From Micropterix aruncella (Eukaryota; Arthropoda; Insecta; Lepidoptera; Micropterigidae): DNA of 64,000 nucleotides. The stretch spans positions 11,346,365-11,410,364 of the forward strand of contig OX155960.1 in assembly GCA_944548615.1 (NCBI GenBank), given 5' to 3'. Below, piece by piece: positions 1-11,544 of this stretch. Every line of letters starts with the position of its first letter. The first letter of the stretch is position 1. The translations under genes and the position numbers were made by a program. A model generated the notes under the pieces. That model saw nothing but the letters and a program-made list of their open reading frames with translations. It had not been told where the DNA came from and made no database searches.

Positions 1-138
1 AGGGACACAAACAGGCGCATATTGAGCAGCATCGCCAGTCACGGGTTAGGCTAGGGATGGCTCCCGATATTTTTGAAACAAATCGCATGATTATCGACTA
101 AATTATTAGGGGTCGGCAGGGGAAGGGCGGTGTAAGGA

Positions 139-157
139 AGGGGGGGGGGGGGGGGGT
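139..157. repeat. poly-G run
   Basis: An uninterrupted run of about 18 G. Similar homopolymers occur at 6546-6562, 21940-21952 and 22049-22064. The true length is uncertain because such runs are prone to sequencing error. Confidence 0.8.
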
Positions 158-359
158 CGGCTTTCCCTGGATATTTCACCAATTTATTCAAATTCATATG
201 CAAGTATTATTAACGGCGTCACGATAATAAAACATCCAAATAAATATGTATCATCCGGTCGGAGTGTAGGAGTTGTATCAAGTGAACTAAACGGTACTAC
301 CATTGATTACATATTTTATGGTACTAGTGGTATTACCCGGCGTTTCCCGTGTTATATCC

Positions 360-1000
360 GTACTTAAATACCTATGTATACCAATTTTAATGACGTTCGG
401 TTGAACGGTATTTAAGTTGATGTACTGCAGCGCCTCCTAGTAGCGAGTTACAACAAAGTGAATAGCGCAAAATTATTGAGCGGGCTCAAAAGTATATGTA
501 CACCAATTTTCATGGAGATCAATTGATCGGTTGATGGGCTGCAGCGCCATCTGGTGGCGAGCTACAATAAAGTTAATATCGTGAAAATATTATAAGTGCT
601 CAAATGTCTATGGATACCAATTTTCATGGCGATCGGTTGATGTGCTGCAGCGTCATCTGGCGGCGAGTTACAACAAAGTGAATAGCGCGAAAATAGTATG
701 CGTTCTCAAATGTCTATGTATACCAATTTTCATGGAGATCGGTTGGAGGTATAAAAGTTGATGTCCTGCGCGCTATCTGGTGGCGAGTTACAATAAAGTT
801 AATATTGCGAAAATTTTGTGCGAGCTCATATGTCTATGTATACCAATTTTCATAACGATCGGATGAGCGGTATAGAAGTTGATGTGCTAAAGCGCCAACT
901 AGTGATAAGTTACAATAAAGCGGTAATCATAAAAATCTACTCAATGAAAAAATACATGGATATGTCAACTTTCATGGTCATCCTTCAAATGATTTCAGAG
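360..1000 (+). repeat. tandem array, about five 108-126 bp units
   Basis: Five successive units start at about 366, 493, 608, 716 and 836, each with TGTATACCAATTTTCATGG, then a GATCGGTTGA segment, then CGCCATCTGGTGGCG or a variant, then GAGTTACAATAAAGT. The units are diverged from each other, so the array is not recent. The 66-aa open frame at 818-1018 is a by-product of the array. The first 360 bases show nothing else recognisable. Confidence 0.85.
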
Positions 1001-1980
1001 TCTATTAAGCTCGGATAGACATACAGATATACCAACATCCATTTTCATATTTATGGATTAGATTGCTCAATTTAATTGATAATTTTGGCAATCCTCTGCT
1101 CCAGCGAAATACAGGTGGCGCTGATAACATTGACAGCGAAACTAATAGCAATTTATTTGGCTATGTATAAAACAATGAATTGTTAGTTTGGACTGATCGA
1201 TTATGAAACCCCAATATGTTAAGCAATGAAAAGAATACCATTGATACAAATCAGTTATTAGTTTCATCTATCTTATTTTTTTTAAATAGACTGTGGTTGT
1301 TCAACGTTTAAATAGTTGAACAACTGCGGGATCATAACCGTGAATAAATTATACTAAAATAAATAAATGGATTCTAATATGTGGGTACTTTACAAAATGA
1401 GACGAAATCGATGCGCGCAAATCCCTCAAACATCAACACGTAATCAGATATATGTCTGTAAAACACCGACTGACCTGTGATGATGATCCTCGCCTATCTG
1501 GAAGTCCCAGCACTGCTACGGACCCTCGAGGTGCCGGCTGGTGGATTTCTCATGCAAGTATCTGCGAAAATGTCACACACGACCCACTCGACGCGGATTA
1601 GTTCTTTAGCGGAGTTTTATTCTGATTTTGCGGAGCGGTTTAAGAAGGCGATAAATAAAAGCGGTACAGAGTCGCGAGAGTATGCAAAAACCTCTGAAAA
1701 ATTATATATGCTGTCGTTCTGACAGCACGGCGGATGATTATAAAAACTAGCAGGGGGTAGGCATTTTCGAGCAAACCAAGTACTGGCAGCGTTCAAGTCG
1801 TTCTTCTTCTTCTTCGGAATCAACATCTGTCAGTGAAGGCGAACATCCACATACACTAATCAAATGCTGATTCAAAAGATACTTTGCGCGCAACCAAACT
1901 GATTACATCACATAAATATTTCGGAAAGATAGAATGCCATCTGTTAGTCGATCTCAACTTGAAGTGCGATATTATTACGT
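1001..1980. other. no feature recognised
   Basis: AT-rich sequence. The short open frame at 1477-1722 has no recognisable motif. A fragment near 1050 (GATTAGATTGCTCAAT) recurs near 21836 and 46595, which suggests repeat debris. Confidence 0.4.
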
Positions 1981-1984
1981 ATTA

Positions 1985-2290
1985 AAAGTGGTATACCAAA
2001 TTAAAATTGTCATCTTTATTTAAATAATATTAAAATATTAAAGCTGTGATTTGAAAATTCGTTTGGTTGTATTATTATTGTTGTATGTTTATAATATTAT
2101 TTTACACAGTATAGGCATCTTTAGAGCGCCATCTAAAGTGTACCGCGATACTGTTATACCACGAAAGTTGCTATATTGATCATAGATAAGAGAAGATTAT
2201 TTAATTTTCGGATTTGTAAGTGCCATCTATACGTTGAGCTTCGTAGTCAAATCTTAGTTGCCAAATCGTAGTACTACGTTTAGCAATCTG
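1985..2290 (+). repeat. repeat family K, copy 1
   Basis: It shares ordered blocks with 10590-10870, 14966-15140 and, inverted, 46590-46770. The blocks are GTGATTTGAAAATTCGT, then GAGCGCCATCTA, then ACTGTTATACCACGAAAGT, then GTGCCATCTA, then a CAAAT(C/T)GTAGTAC end. No coding potential was seen. It is probably a non-autonomous element. Confidence 0.75.
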
Positions 2291-2510
2291 AAAACTGGTA
2301 GTCAGGGGGCGAGGCTGCCCGCTGATCTACCTTCCCGGTGCCTCATCATACGGGTATGCTGGATTTGTTGGACGGTAGGTTTGTATCGTCACTAAGTCTT
2401 CTACGGTCACGCCGACAGAACAGAACGATCATTATCGTTCAAACTTCCTGGGGTGACGGGTTCGACCGTTGTAGTAGGCATCTCCAAGGACAGTTTATCA
2501 TATTCTTCTT
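2291..2510 (-). repeat. repeat family G, partial
   Basis: It contains the blocks AGTCAGGG(G/C)GCGAGGCTGCC and GGTGACGGGTTCG..CCGTTGTAGT, typical of the end of the GC-rich family G described at 14275-14965. It is diverged and internally deleted. Confidence 0.6.
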
Positions 2511-2751
2511 CTTCTTTTGTTATTTCATGGCAATCACCGATGGACGATGCTTTTCGCCCAGGCCGTTTTCGGAGGGCATCTGAGTTACTTTGTTAATATA
2601 AGACGGCACAATACTGAAACAATGAAACAAGGAAAATATTTATTTAAACAAATGTAGGTATGTTGACATATAACATGAAACATGGTTTGAGGGTGATACA
2701 CACGGGGAGAGGATAAAAAATATACTAATACATCTTCTTTTTTGAGTTCCA

Positions 2752-3262
2752 CTCCTATCGGAGGTTGGACAACATCATAGCTATCTTTACTTTAGAGGCT
2801 GCTGCTCTGAACTGGTATGGCTGCAGTACGACAGCGATGTCGTACTGCAGCCATACCAGTTCCTAAGGTTCCTTAACCACGAATGCCGCCTCCTGCCGGC
2901 GCTTCTCTTCCCAGCGATCTTGCCTTGGATAATGAGGTGGAGCAATTTTCATTTGTCATTCCTCATGACGTGACCGAAGTACGACATCTTCCTGTGCTTG
3001 ATGGTGTTCAGAAGTTCCATCTTCTTCTTAAGTCGGCTCAGTAGCTCAATATTAGTGACTCTGTAACGCTATGAAATTTTCAAGATACGGCGGTATACCC
3101 ACATTTCGAAAGCCTCCAACCTTTTCGTTGTGTTTTGAGTGAGAGTCTATGCTTCTACGCCATATAGACATAGTAGAACAGAGCAAATGTAGCAGCGGGT
3201 TGTACGTAGCCTTAGGTCGAGACTTGGATTTCTATCACACGAAGCCATTTCAATGCGGGCGT
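2752..3262 (-). pseudogene. decayed LINE reverse transcriptase, C-terminal end
   Basis: Reading the minus strand from about 3262 gives ...CDRNPSLDLRLRTTRCY, then VLLCLYGVEA, TLTQNTTKRLEAFEMWVYRR, then MELLNTIKHRKMSYFGHVMR, GKIAGKRSAGRRRHSWLRN, and finally FRAAASKVKIAMMLSNLR with a stop at about 2752. This is the C-terminal tail that follows the RT domain in RTE-like and related non-LTR elements. In-frame stops (after GVEA, KIS and MRND) show that it is dead. Near the end the codons for NWYGCSTT are duplicated as an inverted copy (2809-2862), which breaks the frame. Confidence 0.85.
2809..2862. repeat. perfect 24-bp inverted repeat, 6-bp loop
   Basis: The left arm at 2809-2832 (GAACTGGTATGGCTGC...) and the right arm at 2839-2862 are exact reverse complements around AGCGAT. 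It lies inside the decayed LINE coding sequence. Confidence 0.95.
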
Positions 3263-3900
3263 TTATTTCTTGTCACAGACCTTAGAATAATTTCATTATA
3301 CAGAATTATTATTTGGGGAATTAAATGTACATATTAATTCATATATTTTAGGAGAGTTGAGGGATAATAAGTGGAGAACACATAGAGGCAGTTGGATTTT
3401 ATAGTTTATAAGTTTTGGGACAAGTTTAACTTATTAGCGCAATCGTATTCAAAAATTTAAAGATTATCGTACAAGAGGCGCCACTGGCTAGTCGCCGGCC
3501 GGTCGGATCGGGAGTAGTCGGGACATGCCTGTGCGTACTACGAATCCCCCTCCTCCCCCGCCTGCCTTCAAAGATCAACCCACGCTATCGTATACGACGT
3601 CTCTCGTAAAACCATGGGCGGCACACTGTAATTCAGTTTGTTTTAATTAATTAATTTATTTATTTATCGCAAACATTAATCTTAAATTACATTTCACTAA
3701 AACATCGATATTTTACCAATTATTCCTAATTCTATACTTACACGTAGGACAAAAATACAAGTTCATGGATATTGCTGCCTGGCCTGAGTCGAGGCAGTAT
3801 CAGGTATATTTAGTAATTAAGTATTATCGCGAAAGTGATTAAGATTCAGGTGATATTTATCGCTCAGAAGTATTTGAACGCCCACTTTTTATTGAAATGA
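3263..3900. other. no gene; GC-rich patch and AT-rich repeat debris
   Basis: 3470-3600 is locally GC-rich without an open frame. 3640-3790 starts with TTTATTTATTTATCGCAAACATTAAT and resembles an inverted LINE 3' end. Nothing firm can be said. Confidence 0.35.
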
Positions 3901-4570
3901 TTATATAAAGTGTATTCAGAAAATCATGTTTTTTAATACATTTTGGCACGAGCCTGAAGTGCAATGGATCAAATTTGCTTAAACGCCTATTACCTAGCAG
4001 GCTGTAATCCGTATAATAAAGATATCGGACAATAATTACAGTTCAGGAATAAAATGGTCATTAAGAATAATGGCAAGAATGTATTTATGTCATTGCAGGT
4101 AACCCTATTATATTTGTTATAACCTCACTTGTTTGTTTTGATAACAGAAATTTTAAATTACCCTGTTATAACTTAACTTTCCTTAATGTCCGATACCTTT
4201 ATTATCGGGCTTATGGCCTATTGGGCAATAGGAGCTTAAACAAATTGCATTTATGAGCTAAATCAATGAACTTCAGGTAAGTATTCAAATATGCTAAAAA
4301 ACAGGATTTTTAAATCATGTAATTTAAAAAAATTGCTAAGAAAGTTTCATTTTAGTTATATTTTCTTAATAAAGTTTATTTAAGCGAACAACGCCTAAAT
4401 AAGCCTTAATAAGAAGATATAATAAGGGCTACCAACATAAAATAAAAATTTATTCTTCCCAGAATTTTAAATGACCCTTTTATTCCTGAACTTTAATTAG
4501 TGTCCAAAATCTTTACTATATGGATTACGGCCCACTAGGTAATAGGGTTTTAAACAAATTTGGGTTATAA
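3890..4570. repeat. inverted-repeat cluster (three copies of a 120-bp unit)
   Basis: The unit at 3960-4085 (CCTATTACCTAGCAGGCTGTAATCC... TTCAGGAATAAAATGGTCAT) recurs reverse-complemented at about 4440-4570 and, more diverged, at about 4140-4245. The 3' block TTCAGGAATAAAA is shared. The arrangement fits a foldback or MITE-type element that was partly duplicated. Confidence 0.65.
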
Positions 4571-4629
4571 GCTATATAAATGCACTTCTATATTCTAAAT
4601 ACCTTCTGATATTCTAATTTTATGCCCAA

Positions 4630-5008
4630 CTCTCAAAAGGCGCACGCAAAGTCGGCGGCCAGCACCTACGCTATAAAGATGTGTTAAAAACGCACCTAAT
4701 CGCCAGTGGTATCCCACCTGGGAGCTGGGAGAGGGCTGCTCACAAACGCAGCGAGTGGCGCTCCACGGTGACCACAAAAATTAAAGAGTTTGAGGAAGCC
4801 CGGCTTGAAAACCTCGACTCGAACCGCCAACAGCGCAAAACTCGTCCGAAGCCCAATTACACATATACTTACAACGACTGCGGTGAACTCTACTGTAGTC
4901 ATTGTAATCGGACCTTCAAAAACAAACTGGGATTCACGAGTCACTTCCGCGCGCATATTCGAAGAAGTCCTGTCAACGAAGAGGTCGCCGTCGTCGGATC
5001 ACGATGAG
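4630..5008 (+). pseudogene. LINE-type ORF2 C-terminal fragment with C2H2 finger
   Basis: Translation gives ARKVGGQHLRYKDVLKTHL, then SGIPPGSWERAAHKRSEWRS, a K/E/R-rich stretch, and a single C2H2 finger YCSHCNRTFKNKLGFTSHFR ending in HIRR. The order VGGQ-LRYKDVLK, SWE-A-RSEWR and a terminal C2H2 finger is the tail I associate with non-LTR ORF2 proteins. No RT core lies upstream, so only the 3' end remains. It is not a host zinc-finger gene, because there is one finger and no continuation. Confidence 0.7.
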
Positions 5009-5154
5009 GAGGACATCGATATTCTAAATACCTTTTATATAATTAGTACAATAAAAAGTAGGTGTCCTTTATATAAATCTTTTGAGCGCTAGTGTATGTA
5101 GTATTTGATCACAAGGAATCTCGCCGGAAGTAGCAGGCGTTGATCTCTGTCAAC

Positions 5155-5700
5155 AGTTTGGTGTTATCAGCTACTACGGCGAAACCGTCACCCCAGGAAT
5201 GTATAACGATATATAATATTTTTTTCCGAACGTGGGGTGAACGCTCAGACTTAGAGACAAGACAGTCCACAGTCTAACGACAACATGTCCGTAAGAGACT
5301 AACGCCTTACCGAGAGGCACTGGTAAGTGACTACGCGCCGACCTCACGCCCTCACTATCAGATTTGGCCGAATTTCTCCGGCCTCCAGTCTGTTCGCAGG
5401 TTTGAAGTCGTGTTCGCGGCCTCTACCTGGTGCTAGCGGTAATTAAATTCGAATCTATCGCGGGCCGTAGCGCCCTTTGGACGTCATTTACAAGGGATCG
5501 GGTGGCCAACGGATCGTTTCAAAGGTGGCTGACATCAGTTCGCGTGATCAATCGATTGACTGAAGCCGCACGCTACGCAAACCGCCCAGTTCCGCCCAAG
5601 GTGTTCCTCCAGATCGAAACTAAGATCCCTGCGGCGGTTTGCTGCCCACGACTGGACTTACAGACGCAGGCATAGTTCACAGAGGCCTTTCCAGATTACT
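5155..5700 (+). repeat. repeat family G, diverged copy
   Basis: It follows the family G order: CTACTACGGCGAAACCGTCACCCCAGGA, then AGAGACTAACGCCTTACCG, then GATTTGGCCGAATTTCTCC, then GAATCTATCGCGG, then a 3' region with CGATTGACTGAAGCCGCACG. It is substantially diverged from the 41.3-kb copy. The 81-aa open frame at 5430 is part of it. Confidence 0.75.
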
Positions 5701-5749
5701 CCCTCAGGCCCAAACTATCAGGCACGATCCCGTTAGGTCCAACTAAATC

Positions 5750-6405
5750 TGTCATACAACGGGCGAACCCGTTACCTCAGGAAGTTTTACCGATATTCGA
5801 TCGTTCTGTCTCCCGTGAGGCGATCGTCGAAAACTAAGGGCGAAAACAGTACACTGTCTAGTTATGCCACTCGCTCGTCAGAGACCAACGCCTTACGACG
5901 AGGCACCGAGAAAGGTACCCAGTGGAAGCCTCACACCTTGACTACCAGTTTGGAATGATATCTCCGTCTGGAATTAACCATCAGGATACTTCCTACCTCC
6001 TGACTGGTTACAGGATCGATATCGCTTGCGCGGTCATTTCCCTTGCGTAGCGGTGATACGGTGCCTACCGAATCTATCGCTGACCACGACATTCTTTGCC
6101 CGTCTCTTCACCCGGTATCAGGTAGCCGATTGGTCGTTTCAAGAGCAGTTGCCGTAAGGTTACCAACTTTTTTCGCTCTATAGGATATTTTACTATTTCC
6201 AGACTCCCCCAGCTGTTAGTCGGAATGCACAGTCGATTGGCTTACGCCGCACAGTGCGCAAATCGTCCAGGAGCGCTGGAAGGTTGACTCCTAAGGGAAA
6301 CAGAGCCCTACCCGGGCTCGCACTTCTAAGTGGAGGCCACCGGATGGGTGTTGACACGTGAGTATGACGACCCTGAACACATGGGTTTTCGTGGCCAAAC
6401 TGCCA
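5750..6405 (+). repeat. repeat family G, near full length
   Basis: It runs from CAACGGGCGAACCCGTTACC through ACGGTGCCTACCGAATCTATCGC, AGACTCCCCCAGCTGTTAGTC and GTCCAGGAGCGC to GACCCTGAACACATGGGTTTTCG. This is the same order as 41335-41995. It follows the 5155 copy directly, so two copies lie head to tail. Confidence 0.8.
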
Positions 6406-7110
6406 CGATCTTCTACGCTCACCTCACGGGAGACAGAACGATCTAATATCGATAAAACTTTCTGAGGTGACTGGTTTGTCCGTTATAGTCGACAGCTCTA
6501 GTTGCTTATCGTCACTTAATCAACTCACGGTTTAGCTCCTGTCCAGTCCCCCCCCCCCCCCCAAGAGAGTCTACCCCAAAAGGATTATGTGTCCAATGCC
6601 AAATCAGTTCTCTCGATGGCCTTCGGGCGCTGCCGGGCGGTTTGAACCGTACGGCGAGAGCCAATGGACTCCGGCGAATAACTGGAGGAGTCTGGAAACG
6701 ATATACTGTTTCTTAAGAAGCGGGGGTGGATGTTGACCTGATGTCAGCTGCTCTTGAAACGACGGATTGGCCACCCGAGTTAAGAGACGGACAAAGTACG
6801 CCATGTTCGCGGTAAATTCAAATTGAATTAGCGCTGATTTAACATCAGGCAGAAGCCGAGCAAGCGACTTCGTACCCGGAGGACGGAGAATTCCGGCCAT
6901 AACTGGTAGTCAGGGCGCGAGGCTGCCCGCTGTTTCAAATACCTACTAAAAAAAGTGCCTCGCGGTTAGTCGATGGACTTTCAAGGACATGATGGCGTAA
7001 TTAGACGGTGTTTAGTGCCTAAGTCCCTGTGTTCAGCCCACGGTTAAAAAGTATGATCAATGTCGTTATACTTTCCTGGGGTGACGGTTTCGCCTGTCAA
7101 ACTACAAAGA
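6406..7110 (-). repeat. repeat family G, inverted fragments
   Basis: 6406-6520, 6600-6920 and 7040-7110 hold minus-orientation pieces of family G: AACTTTCTGAGGTGACTGG, GGAGTCTGGAAACGATA, CAGCTGCTCTTGAAACGAC and CCTGGGGTGACGG. A poly-C run lies at 6546-6562. The 98-aa open frame at 6604-6900 belongs to the repeat. Confidence 0.65.
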
Positions 7111-7208
7111 TACTTTGATATGGGTGGAGCCGAGGGTACGATTATCATAATAAGATGAAAACGGATTTTACCGCGTGAACGTACTGCGTAAAAGTACAGA
7201 AAAGCTAC

Positions 7209-7737
7209 TTGTACCTTAGCATTAAATTCTATAATCTACTCCCTACAAAATTTAAACAGCTGGTGGAGGACATAAAGTTAAAAAAAAACATCAAGGAGAT
7301 GCTGATAGGCCACCCTTTCTATAATCTGGCCGAATTTGAGGGCCATGATTTTTCAAATATTGTGCCCATTTAACTTACTTAAAAAGTAGAGCCTTTTTGT
7401 CTGATTATATTTTATATGGTCTTATATCTGTACTTTTAGTTTAAAATGCATAACGTAGAATTAATTTGATTATTTAACATTTTACTGACAATTTAAATAT
7501 TACGATGAATAATTTTACTACGTATCTTTTCGAATTACTAACTACTTCAAATATTAGGCTTCTATTTTGATTATTTATATTTATAGTTTGACAATCTAGT
7601 AGTTAATTCTTGACTACCTAGGTATGTTCAGTAAAGAGTAGCAACGAGACTTACTACCTAACCCAATTATTTTGACAGTCCAAGAGCAGTCTTTAGCCGT
7701 CAATTGAACACGACAAAAATGTAAATGTAAATGTAAA
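7209..7737 (+). mobile_element. jockey-like LINE 3' end, family T, copy 1
   Basis: Only the last coding residues remain ([10 protein letters not shown]... [20 protein letters not shown], then stop), followed by about 400 bp of 3' UTR and a (TGTAAA)n-type tail at 7715-7737. The same block occurs inverted at 18207-18718 and again at 30024-30501, so at least three 5'-truncated copies of one family are present. Confidence 0.85.
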
Positions 7738-7782
7738 AATGGATTTTTCAAACTTTACGTGTTAAAGTCCATTTGTGTCTTA

Positions 7783-8735
7783 TCTATACTAATATTATAA
7801 AGAAGTAATGTTTGTAAGTTTGTACGTTTGTATGTTTGTAAGTTTGTATGTAATAAAGGTTAATCTCCGAAACTACTCATCCGATTTCAAAAATTCTTTC
7901 ACTAATGGAAAGCTCCATTATCGATGAGCGCTATAGGCTATATTTTATTGTGATAAATATTGGTTTTCAATAGGAAATCATGATATTTGTAAATCAAGTC
8001 GGAGAAAATGAGCTTGTGAGTTGCTTTATCGGCGCGGCGCGGTGCGCTGACGAAACGGTTTAATATATGTTTAAACAATATATGACAATAACATTGGCCT
8101 TATAGATATCTATAATAAATTAATAGTTTAAAAAACACTGAAAACAAGCTTTTGAGCTATGATACGATATTCACATACACATGGCTATGATACGATATTC
8201 CATCATGGAATGCCAGTGCCTATCTTCCGGCCTCATCATCAGACCTTGAAACCTAATCGTGGTCAAAGTTCATTCCAAGACTTTTCTAACAAGTCTAAAC
8301 ACAGCTATGATACGATGTTCCATCATGAAGTTTCTGTTCATATCTTCCGACTCCATCATCAGATCAGTTCAACAGTATCATATTATTGTATTGTCATCAG
8401 AACTACATACAGCTGCCAATTTTCATGACGCTACGATCCTTGGAAGATGGTTAAATTAGTTAACTTAGATTCCATTACATAGTTAGTTACATACAGGTCG
8501 ATGTTAAAAAAAGTCAGCGACAGCATACATCCAACTTTTATATTTAAGCTACAATAACTGCTTTTATATTTCAAAAAATGAGAAAAATAAGTCGGCAGTG
8601 TTTGTTGAAAACATTAGACATATGAGGGGAGACGTCTTGCACTATATATATGAAAAGGTAGGTTCTAAAACGGCAAATAAACGGCACCCTTCGATTTGAA
8701 ACTTTACGCGAAGCGAAGCCGCGGGCAACAGCTAG
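7783..8735 (+). mobile_element. Helitron-like element 1
   Basis: It starts TCTATACTAATATTATAAAG, with A before the TC. It ends GAAGCGAAGCCGCGGGCAAC then AGCTAG, followed by T. The 3' end has a GC hairpin just before CTAG, as Helitrons do. There is no Rep/helicase ORF, so it is non-autonomous. At about 950 bp it is longer than element 2, and its middle (8150-8420) contains two copies of a 62-bp block (GCTATGATACGATRTTCCATC ... CTCCATCATCAGA), which suggests captured or duplicated filler. Confidence 0.75.
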
Positions 8736-8739
8736 TTTA

Positions 8740-10090
8740 TGATATATTGAAAGATAAAAGGCCAACTTTATTGACTTCCTCCACGTGCCGCTCAGTTCAG
8801 AATTATAAGCCCCTTTCATAGCAACAAGTGGGTGGGTTGCCGTGGTAGACTTGTAAAGGAGCGAGAGAGAGTGAGAGATAAAGATGGAGATGGGCAGTAA
8901 AAAGAGCGTTTCCAACGTACCTACGCATTGCCGTCTCTTCTATCTATACGTCATCAGGCTGTAGAGGTACATACATACACATTATTTATATAGGATTTAA
9001 GTATGCGTTTGTGTCTGTGAGTTTATTGTAATTGTGTGAGTGGACTTGTGTTTACAAAAGTCTGAGTAGTAGGTATTTCATGGAAAATTGCCTATCAAAG
9101 AGGCTTCAGGATGTTTCAGGCTTCTCCAATTTATTTTCACCACGTCGAAATCTTTCTCAGTCTTTTGATCATATACATACATAGGTCCATATTGCACGTC
9201 ACTTTGTTTGTATTTATTTACTTGTTATTGATTTCAATATGGAAATACATAATATATTTGATTATATGCGGTATTAGAATGCTCAGCTCCATAGGACGTT
9301 TTGGCAACCCTTCTGTGCCGGCGACACGCGGGTGGCGATGATAGCATTGTCCAGATGGCTTTAACGATTTCACCATATTATGTATCTACCCATTTGATTG
9401 ATGTAGATATCTAGTCTTTTTTAAATAATGAAAATGATTATGATTATGATCATGATTATAGACAGAAACAATACGGTTAGAATGCCATCTATTAGTCATA
9501 TTTTTATTTTTATTTATTTTTTTATTTTTAGTAACAAATCTAGTATACAATATGTCATATTTGTAAGTAAGATGTTAGCAAGAAATTGATGCGACATTAT
9601 TTTTAATGTTTGACACAGTCGCCTAACTAGGCCTAGGCCTGTTCTAAGGCAGACTTTTAATGACGATATTAAGTGTGCACTGTCAACTTAAACTATAGTT
9701 AGTACTTATTAAGCTATTGCATAGCTTTTATCGCGGGCCTCGGCCAGCGCGGCGACCAAATGAAGAAATTTCTTAACGAAAATTAATGATATTAAACTGA
9801 TAATTACGTCTAAACGAGTACTGCTTACGTTTCGAAAAAAATATATGTTAAAGAAGAACATTTTCCTAATATTCTCAAATTTCAATATTTTAGATTTTGT
9901 TTATATTACATAGTGTAATTAATTTGTGAAATTAGGTCTAACCGAACACAAAAACGACTACTACGCAAATACTATCTGGCGTATTATTATGAAACCTGCA
10001 CCATTTTAAAGATAATTTAATTTTCTATCTTTTTATCTACGATTTTTTTCGAATATTCCGTTTTTTTTTCTATCCAATAAAAAATTCGTG
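8740..10090. other. no gene recognised
   Basis: AT-rich sequence. Open frames at 8571-8915 and 9111-9341 carry no recognisable motif. CCTAACTAGGC..AGCCTGTTCTAAGG-type text near 9622 recurs near 16590, which indicates shared repeat sequence. Confidence 0.4.
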
Positions 10091-10095
10091 CGCGG

Positions 10096-10189
10096 CGCTC
10101 TATCGGAAGACGTTTAAATTATTCCGGATCATTTACTACCGCAGCCGCAAATGATTCGGAATAATTTCAACGTTTTCCGATAGAGCGCA
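10096..10189. repeat. imperfect inverted repeat, about 39-bp arms
   Basis: GCGCTCTATCGGAAGACGTT...ATTCCGGATCATT pairs with AATGATTCGGAATAAT...CCGATAGAGCGC across a 16-bp spacer, with a few mismatches. It is probably a small foldback element. Confidence 0.8.
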
Positions 10190-10299
10190 GTTATCTGATA
10201 TCAGAAAAAATAAAATAAATAAATAATTATATTTGCATAAGCTGTTAAAAATGCCATGCAATAGCTTTACCGCGGCAGTCCCCGAGCGCCACACGTATT

Positions 10300-10590
10300 T
10301 TTTTTTAAATAAAATAATAAAACGCATATACAAATATGGATAGATACTTATATACATCTATAGATAAAATATATATCCATATATGCACACATACACATAC
10401 ATATATTTATACGAAAATAATAATAAAACCAAAATAAATAAAAATAAAAACTAAAATATTATACATATATAAATCAATTACATATTGATATAATATTGAT
10501 ACAATTACATATTGATATAAATAGATAACTAATAGATTGCATCATGCCATATACTATACATTAAAATGCGTAATTATTACTTATTTAAAT
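10300..10590. repeat. AT-rich low-complexity tract
   Basis: TATA/CATA-rich sequence that includes a direct repeat CAATTACATATTGATATAA near 10475 and 10503. No gene is present. Confidence 0.6.
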
Positions 10591-10870
10591 CTGTATACCA
10601 AATGTGAAAGAATACATCTTTATGTAAGTTATAATAAAAAAAAGAGATGATTTGAAAATTCGTATATTTTATACCGTATAGGCGTGTTTAGAGCGCCATC
10701 TACAGTGCGTCGCCATACTGTCATAACACGAAAGTCGCTATAATGAACATAATAATAGAAGATTAAACAATTTTTGGAACCATGAGTGCCATCTAAACGT
10801 TGCGCTTCGTTGTAAAATCCTGGTTGCCAAATTGTAGTACGAAGTTGATCAATCTAATGTGCTATATAAT
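10590..10870 (+). repeat. repeat family K, copy 2
   Basis: It has the same block order as 1985-2290: GATTTGAAAATTCGTATA, GAGCGCCATCTACAGTGCG, ATAACACGAAAGTCGCTAT, GAGTGCCATCTAAACGTTG, ATCCTGGTTGCCAAATTG. Confidence 0.8.
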
Positions 10871-11088
10871 CAATGTTATAATAGGTTCTTATCTACGAAG
10901 TTGCTATTCAATAAATATGATGTAAAGCCAAAAAAAAATACGAAAAATATATATTTAATTAATCGAAATAATAATAAATAATTTATATTATTATATCTAT
11001 GAAGCTTCGTCGTTTGAAAAGGAGTTGTTTCATGCCTCTGCTGTGAAACCTTATGGACGTAAATCAATGAATGCTTGATTGATTGATG

Positions 11089-11134
11089 ACCCCTTGAACT
11101 CGCTTTGGAACAAGGTCTAGCGAGTTCAAGGGGT
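11089..11134. repeat. 16-bp perfect hairpin
   Basis: ACCCCTTGAACTCGCT at 11089-11104 is the exact reverse complement of 11119-11134, with a 14-base loop. Confidence 0.9.
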
Positions 11135-11139
11135 GACAA

Positions 11140-11470
11140 AGTCTGCAACTTTGCAATTGTTTGCTGTGTACTTTGGGCTTCCTATACTTGCTCAGTTCCC
11201 ACGGCCTCGTACTTTGGTCATGACAATTTATTCAAAATTCCTCGTCATACAATAATACTGATTTCTACTCCTACTCTTTCTGTATCCATGGTGCACTCTG
11301 AAACGATCTCCCGGGAAAAAAACGACACTCGCCTTCTTTAGAATAATTCAAGAGTCACCTCAAAAAGTACTACTTTTCTTAGAAATAACCAGTTCTCCCC
11401 CTTCTCTCTCCTTTCTCTTCTTATTTCCTCTCTTCATGCATTCTTAGTTTTAAATATAATAGTTTGTATT
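11140..11470 (+). mobile_element. LINE 3' region fragment, family F
   Basis: It is a diverged, inverted relative of 60334-60850. Shared blocks include CCCACGGCCTCGTACTT, CTTTCTGTATCCATGGTGCA, GAACGATCTCCC and CGCCTTCTTTA. The open frame at 11105-11341 is part of this. Confidence 0.65.
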
Positions 11471-11544
11471 GTATGCAGACAAACTTATTTGTTTAATAAT
11501 TTTGATTTCCACACGAGCGTATGTCCACTGTATACGCTCCTAGA

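Noticed and set aside
360..1000. CRISPR-like array
   Set aside because: Whole units of 108-126 bp are repeated with gradual divergence. There are no short invariant repeats with unique spacers, and the genome is eukaryotic.
4681..5007. Host C2H2 zinc-finger gene
   Set aside because: There is a single finger, and the VGGQ-LRYKDVLK and SEWRS segments are typical of LINE ORF2 tails.
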